A stretch of 64,000 bases of DNA, from positions 302,501 to 366,500 of the forward strand of contig JAXRKP010000243.1 in assembly GCA_037039925.1 (NCBI GenBank), read 5' to 3'. Position numbers and translations under genes: made by a program. Below the pieces are notes generated by a model. It searched no databases and was not told the DNA's origin. It saw nothing but the letters and a program-made list of their open reading frames with translations. This document shows, in pieces, positions 59,001 through 64,000 of this stretch; the first letter of the stretch is position 1, and each line of letters opens with the position of its first letter. Origin of the DNA: Doris montereyensis. Its lineage: Eukaryota > Mollusca > Gastropoda > Nudibranchia > Dorididae.

Positions 59001-60375
59001 GCCATATACGTTACTATGTTTTCGAGAAGAGGAAAGAGGGCAAAGTGAAGATTAGCGATATCTGTGACTGGTGCTGTGGTGAACAGAAAAACGCGGCAGT
59101 TTGGACTACCTACTAGCAGTTATCTTACTCAAAAGAACAAAACATTGAAGGCCATGGGAATCTGTGGATCACTCCTTCTTTCGTCTTTCAACTGACAATG
59201 AAAATCCTTAAAAATATGGTTTTTGATTTTAAATTGGATATAAAAAACTGAATGTGTTTTTGATTATTTCAATTTTTAACTTTGATCAAAAATACAAAAT
59301 GGAAAAATTGGGCTGTCAGACTGAATTTGGATTAAATATTTCATTCGTTGGGTTTACAAGACCCATTTTAATTGTCAATTGAAAAACCAAAGAACACATT
59401 TGAATGATATATATGGATTGAAAAGACAGTGCATATTCAATCCAATAAGATTTTAGAATTTATTGACCCAAGAAGCCTAAACAAGTAACTTACAGAGGCT
59501 GCGGGCCGTGGAAATCTGTACTCAGGACGCCATCGGCCCATGGGATACCTGCATTGGGCCTTCAGATCGATATTCATATTCTAGATAGAGAGAAAGAGGA
59601 GACAGCATTATCGATCTGACTTTGAATTTTCGTTTTACCGTATTGGCCTTCTGATTCTGATGGAGCAAAAACCAATCTGTTAGCAGGATTGAAGTTTTTG
59701 AAGCGGCCTCTTAAAGGGGATAATTAAACTGGGAATATAATTCGTTACATGCAAAAAGCGGCCTCTTAGTGTTTAATCTATGTTGTTCTCTGCCTAGTTG
59801 ATTCAGTCCCCAGGAATTGTGTGTGTGAGCATGCTAAATAAATTTGTTGACTAAATGAGAAATTTTGTCTACATGTATGTAGCCTTATTGCATTAGATTG
59901 TCTTTTTCACACTGACTGGTTATTGATAGATTATACCACATTTAGAATATGCATATGTTTTATGTGTACAAATATTTATTCTTTAAACAGTTAAAGAATC
60001 TTGCCTTTGGAAGAGCTCTTCCAGTCAAAGGAAAGCAAGGCCCTGGCGGTGGCGGGGATCGGAAACCGGAGGGCAAGAATTGGGATCAATGGCAACAGCA
60101 TGATGCTCAGGTATCAAGAAAATGGAACTTAGGACTGACAATGACTCAATGTTTTGAACTTTTTTTGAGACTCAGTTGTTTAGCGTTGCTGATAAAAAAT
60201 CATAAACATGAAACAGATTTGAAAATTCAAGAAAGTTGTTGAACGAGGATGCAATTGAAATCGATTTGTAGTGGAAGAAGACTATGCCATCAGATTTGTG
60301 ACAAATTAAAGAAAAACATTAGGACAAAGATGATACATTGAGCTTAGAAAGGAATGGGCTTTAGAAATGCCCTTA

Positions 60376-60430
<55 letters not shown>

Positions 60431-63223
60431 GTTGTTGTTATACATAGATGTATGTAAATATAAATGTATTTCTTTGATTTTCTAAAATCCTCATCCATCT
60501 TCATGAACATGGAGGATTTCCAATTCACATTGTAGAATGTTTTAATTTCCATACTAATGAAGCATCAAAGTTTTCTGGTTCTTTTTCATATTATCATATT
60601 ATTATGTCTGCTATAAGCATTTGCTCTCACTGGAATGTCTGATTTTAGGATGTCATATGTCGTCATGAGTGAAAAGAATGTTTTATTATTTTACAGCTGG
60701 TGGACAAACAATTTAAAGATGATCTAGAAACAGCTTTGCTAGAGAGTAAGGTTGAGTTAGAAAAGAAACACCAGGTAAAGTTATTGTTTCTTCTCTATCG
60801 CTTGCTTATTTTGACTTGTTTAGAGATATACTTTGAATAGTGAGGTCCCTTGTATGTAGGCATCTGACTATGATTTAGGTGCTGCTCACTTGGTAGAGCA
60901 TCTTGTCTACCATGCAGTAGGCCCGAGTTCAATTCCCAGTCTGGGCAATTGTTTTTTCTGACCCTCCTGTCGACCCAGCAGCGAAATCGGTAGTTAGGTC
61001 TATTCAGACTTGGCGAAAGTAAATGCAGCATGGAAAACAATGGCAAACTACCACACTCTGCCGTATGCCTAACATGATCAGGACTCTACTCCTGGTAACT
61101 CTACGCTTCGTATGGGACTTACTTTACTTTACTTTTGCAGTTGTATGTTATCACCTAGGCCTGCAAAACAAAGTTATCTCGAATGGGTACTGTTTGAACA
61201 GAGTATAGCAGCAGGCACTGCCATGAATTAGGGAACATTAACCCCTCTCCCTCCCCCCACAGCTTTAACAATTTGTATCAAGCTGTATATGAAGCTGTGA
61301 ATGAATTATAGGCCTTCTCCCCTGCAAAAAAGTGTTTCTACATGCAGTAGACTATTTGTATGTATTATTATCATTTTTAAGAAATTGCTTTTTTCTGCCT
61401 TCTTATTGGATCTTACTCTTATCATTCTGTCATATTTTGCCTTTTGTTTTAAGGAACCATATGTAATATGCTTCAACATCCTTTGTTTTAAGACAACATA
61501 TCATGTGACAGTATGCATCAAGATATTTTTGTAGTTACTATTGAGATAGGGAATTGGGGAAGCTTAGGGGATAAAAGTTTGCTGACAAATAGTCATATGT
61601 AGCTCATAATGAATACGTATAGATTTTAAAAATTTGTGCTTCAAATTGTTTCCCTGGGATGTAAATTGGGAGGTAATTTTTTTGGTACCCTAAAGATAGA
61701 TTTGGAAAGAAAGCCCAACCATAACTTTCTTATGCAGCATCAAATGTATCATTTTAAAATGGTGAAATATGACTGAAAGAATAACGCTTTAATTCTATGG
61801 AATTCTTATGTATAGGAAGCTAAGGAAGTGCAGCGCAGAAAAGATGCAGGTTTGGAGATTCGAATACAAGAGAGGGAAGGAAAAGAAGAAGCAAAAAGAG
61901 AAACCACAGCCCATGTCTCTGGAACAATTCAATCAGCTTCCAAAGGAAAAACCTGTTGGTGATTCAGATGATTCAGAGAGTAAGTGTTTAAGTGTTTGTT
62001 GCAGCCAGAACCACTGATTCCACTAATGTATAAATGTGTTTGTCCTGTATTTATTATGGTCTATTTTTGGTTTTCATCATTTTTTTTATGAAGGTTTGGC
62101 GGGAGGGGGGGGTTTAAGATAAAGATGGACTTATAGTTTGTATCCCTGTACAAGTGCAGGCTGTATTGTCGGACATGGGGTTGCAGGTAGCTCTGACTTA
62201 TCTCCTTTTAGTCCTTTACATATGTCTTAAATTGTTTGTCATCTTGCAGCTTCTTCTGATTCATTGTAAAATCATTGCACATGGTGGTAAGGACTAGTGA
62301 CATTGATTCAATCAATTTTTGTTATTTCCTCATATATACTTGCTACAAAAGATTGAATAATTCATGCTCTTAGTTGTTTCATTTCCAAACTTTTACAGAT
62401 GAAATGAACGGTATTCATCAACCACCACCAATTCAATCACGAGTACCTCCAACAGAGCAAGACCCTACCTTTTTTAACACTGTTGAAAATGAAGCAGAAC
62501 ATATCATACATCATGAAAAAGTGCAAGAAAAGTATCGCAAAGTATGTAAAGATTTAAATGTTTGAATGTTCAAAGCATGAAATTTCATTTCAGAATTAAG
62601 AAAACAATTCAGTAGTTTTACAACAATGATATGAATTCGATAAAAGAAAATTATCTCGGAATATATCAATGATTATACTGACTTTTTTAACCTTTACTTT
62701 TTATATTTAAATATTGTCAAAACGATACCAACATTTTTTTAATCGACAATTTCACCCCCGCTAAACTTAACTTTATCTATAAAAAGGCCCAACTTTACAA
62801 AAAGTCACTTTTTAGGTTGTATAGACTTTGTATATAGTGTGTTGGGAATTTTTGACAAAAGTGAATTAATAATAGAAGAGCAGTTTTATTATGTCACTTT
62901 TGTGGATTTTGTTTTGAAAATTTAAAAAAAAAAAGGTGAAAAGAGAAAAATTTAGCCTCTGAAGTATGCAGCTGTAAAAGAGGAAAATTCATATACATAT
63001 CTTGTTTGTTAAAACTTAAATTCACGAGATGTCTTCTTTGTTGAAATATGCTCTATTCAACAACAAAATTCAAGTGTTTTGTAGCTAATGTAATCAATAA
63101 GCAACTATGTATATTTTATAGCAATACATGTCTGATAATGCTGTGATGGCCAAAGTTCGAGACGACCTTGAAAAGAAAGATGAGATCATAACAAAACTGA
63201 AAGGTCAAGTAGAGAACATGGAG
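52878..63223 (+). CDS. GKAP1: GKAP1-like protein (G kinase-anchoring protein 1), 5' six coding exons
   Basis: Six exons are visible: 52878-53047, 59991-60110, 60697-60774, 61816-61979, 62399-62541 and 63122-63223. They give about 259 residues; human GKAP1 has about 366, so the last exons lie beyond the window. The N-terminal SNSRFACLAIDDD matches human TASRFALLQVDSG. A Lys-rich stretch (KKKNRKKKEHKENEE), LKNLAFGRALP, NWDQWQQHDAQ, FKDDLETALLESKVELEKK and PMSLEQFNQL follow in the human order. The end is coiled coil (VRDDLEKKDEIITKLKGQVE). Mammalian GKAP1 is a Golgi-associated anchor for cGMP-dependent protein kinase I; that role here is inference. Exons 1 and 4 are frame-broken by one base each, while phases elsewhere agree. 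Confidence 0.85.
53260..55690 (+). repeat. Unclassified repeat family, copy A
   Basis: Bounded by GGCAGGTTTCACAAAA (53,266; repeated at 53,699) and its complement TTTTGTGAAACTTGCC (55,665). Its interior matches copy C (56,290-57,090, direct) and copy B (57,708-58,545, inverted). It contains a short GA run and CTTCACGACTTATATAACGA. No transposase or RT domain was recognised. Confidence 0.7.
56290..57095 (+). repeat. Unclassified repeat family, copy C (direct)
   Basis: Shares with copy A the segments GGATGAAAACCGAT, ACCATTCTGCTGAAAC, CTTCACGACTTATATAACGA, CATCGTCTACATTTTTGTGC and TATTCCGCAAAGCC, in the same order but with a shorter interior. Confidence 0.85.
57708..58545 (-). repeat. Unclassified repeat family, copy B (inverted)
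   Basis: Starts GGCAGGTTTCACAAAAATGG and is the reverse complement of the 55,060-55,690 part of copy A, including TTTCTTTGAACAATT and TAACTCTCATT segments. It carries an insertion of about 240 bp relative to A near 57,890-58,135. Confidence 0.85.
59991..60110 (+). CDS. GKAP1: GKAP1-like exon 2
   Basis: ACAG acceptor and GTATCA donor, 40 codons. LKNLAFGRALPVKGK and KNWDQWQQHDAQ match human LRNLAFKKIPQKS and ENWQEWRQRDEQ. Confidence 0.9.
60377..60436 (+). repeat. (TTA)n microsatellite
   Basis: About 18 ATT units ending in GTT units, in the GKAP1-like intron 2. Confidence 0.97.
60697..60774 (+). CDS. GKAP1: GKAP1-like exon 3
   Basis: TACAG acceptor and GTAAAG donor, 26 codons. FKDDLETALLESKVELEKKH matches human [20 protein letters not shown]. 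Confidence 0.92.
60876..61145 (+). mobile_element. tRNA-derived SINE
   Basis: The tRNA-like head GCTCACTTGGTAGAGCATC carries an A box, and GAGTTCAATTCCC a B box. An unrelated body follows, with AGCATGGAAAACAATGGCAA. The tail is TTACTTTACTTTACTTT (61,120-61,136). It lies in sense in GKAP1-like intron 3. Confidence 0.8.
61816..61979 (+). CDS. GKAP1: GKAP1-like exon 4, frame-broken
   Basis: TATAG acceptor and GTAAGT donor. It opens EAKEVQRRKDAGLE and later, one frame over, reads KEKPQPMSLEQFNQLPKEKP (human KDRPLTVSLKDF). At 164 bp it is one base too long for its phases; the slip is between about 61,858 and 61,895. Confidence 0.8.
62399..62541 (+). CDS. GKAP1: GKAP1-like exon 5
   Basis: ACAG acceptor and GTATGT donor, phase 1 to 0. 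DPTFFNTVENEAEHI corresponds to human GGFFNRLEDDVHKI. Confidence 0.9.
63122..63223 (+). CDS. GKAP1: GKAP1-like exon 6 (coiled coil)
   Basis: TATAG acceptor and GTAAGT donor, 34 codons. VRDDLEKKDEIITKLKGQVE matches human LELERKDAEIQKLKNVI. Confidence 0.9.
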
Positions 63224-64000
63224 GTAAGTTTCTTAATTGATTTATTCTGTTAAGCAACAATATTAACCTTCAAACCCTGACCTAGGGCTAAAAATTATGC
63301 TCACCTGGCTCACTGAGGATTTTCCCCACCTCTGAAAAAACTCCTTCCCACAAATGATACAAGAGAATAATACACAAGGCAAAAACAAGGCACATTAGGT
63401 TCAAACTCAAATACCTCATAAGATGACATACACTCAAGAACATCTTTATATTGCCAACTGTTGTGCTGGTGGTAATTTGGTGTTATAAAACGCCCTTAAG
63501 CAATGTTACAATGGATATAATCGAAGTCGATATAAATTACATGTAGATCTACAAGAACTGGGGAACAATTAAGTCTGACAATACAATGTAGACCCACAGC
63601 ATGTGAAGAGGTTACTGAAGAGCAATGTAGTAGTAGTTCAAAATGATTAGGCTAGGTTATGACATTGCTTTTAAGCCTAATTCGCGTCACTCACTTGGAC
63701 CCAATCATAGCCATGCCTTCGTGTCGCAACGCTATTGTCAGGATGACGCGATATTGGCCTAGGCATATGCTAATGCCACTTTTCATTCGGCTGACCTGAG
63801 CAGTGGACGATAAATGTTGTGCCCAGACCTTCAGTACTCTCATAAAGAAGAAGCCTTGTGTCACTAATGACAGTGTCATTTCTGTAAGTGTAAGAGTACA
63901 TAGACACACATGGCACTGATGCTTGTGTGTGTTCGATTCCATGATCTGTGACCAAGCCAAACTAGATTCTACATGCTTGTATCACTTTAGGAAAGGAGTC
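63224..64000 (+). other. GKAP1-like intron (continues past the window)
   Basis: No exon is recognisable after 63,223. The stretch 63,660-63,960 is more GC-rich than its surroundings and may be a repeat, but I found no diagnostic end. Confidence 0.4.

Noticed and set aside
58816..59055. 79-codon ORF starting MSKHGTRRKRG
   Set aside because: No recognisable domain, no splice context and located inside GKAP1-like intron 1; not supported as a gene.

Overview
This is a stretch of animal nuclear DNA. It is AT-rich, with long spliceosomal introns, tRNA-derived SINEs, degraded LINEs, DNA transposons and very long CT/GA, TA and CTA microsatellites. The gene content is animal: a nuclear lamin with a C-terminal CaaX box, the ciliary dynein assembly factor DNAAF4, a FAM219-family protein and a GKAP1-like protein. 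The repeat style and protein spelling suggest a lophotrochozoan, perhaps a mollusc. That taxonomic call is inference.

Layout. (1) About 1,420-9,331, plus strand: the last nine coding exons of a lamin gene (coil 1B/2, NLS, lamin tail domain, CaaX end). Its introns hold a 12-copy 29-bp minisatellite and a complete small pogo/Tigger-type transposon. (2) 9,332-17,428: lamin 3' flank with two Tigger-like MITEs. (3) 17,429-33,579, minus strand: the complete 12-exon DNAAF4 gene (428 residues after allowing for 3 missing bases). Its introns carry a foldback MITE, a mariner remnant, SINEs, two LINE fragments, a hAT element and a ~350-bp GA tract. (4) 34,053-40,296, plus strand: a complete five-exon FAM219-type gene, head to head with DNAAF4 across ~470 bp and using one GC-AG intron. 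(5) 40,297-52,877: intergenic, with a Tigger-like MITE, SINEs and microsatellites. (6) 52,878 to beyond the window, plus strand: the first six coding exons of a GKAP1-like gene. Its 6.9-kb first intron contains three copies of one repeat family, one of them inverted.

The genes are not a functional cluster. Lamin is nuclear envelope, DNAAF4 is cytoplasmic dynein-arm preassembly, GKAP1 is a Golgi/kinase-anchor type protein and FAM219 has no known function. The DNAAF4/FAM219 pair probably shares a bidirectional promoter.

Two points stand out. First, at least seven reading-frame breaks fall in otherwise well-conserved exons of three neighbouring genes, several at homopolymers or short repeats, while splice sites and intron phases are intact. 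This looks like uncorrected indels in the assembly rather than pseudogenes. Second, the pogo-like element at 6,622-8,019 carries an 87-codon ORF that joins a CENP-B-type HTH to a canonical PCNA-binding (PIP) box, with the whole DDE catalytic domain missing.
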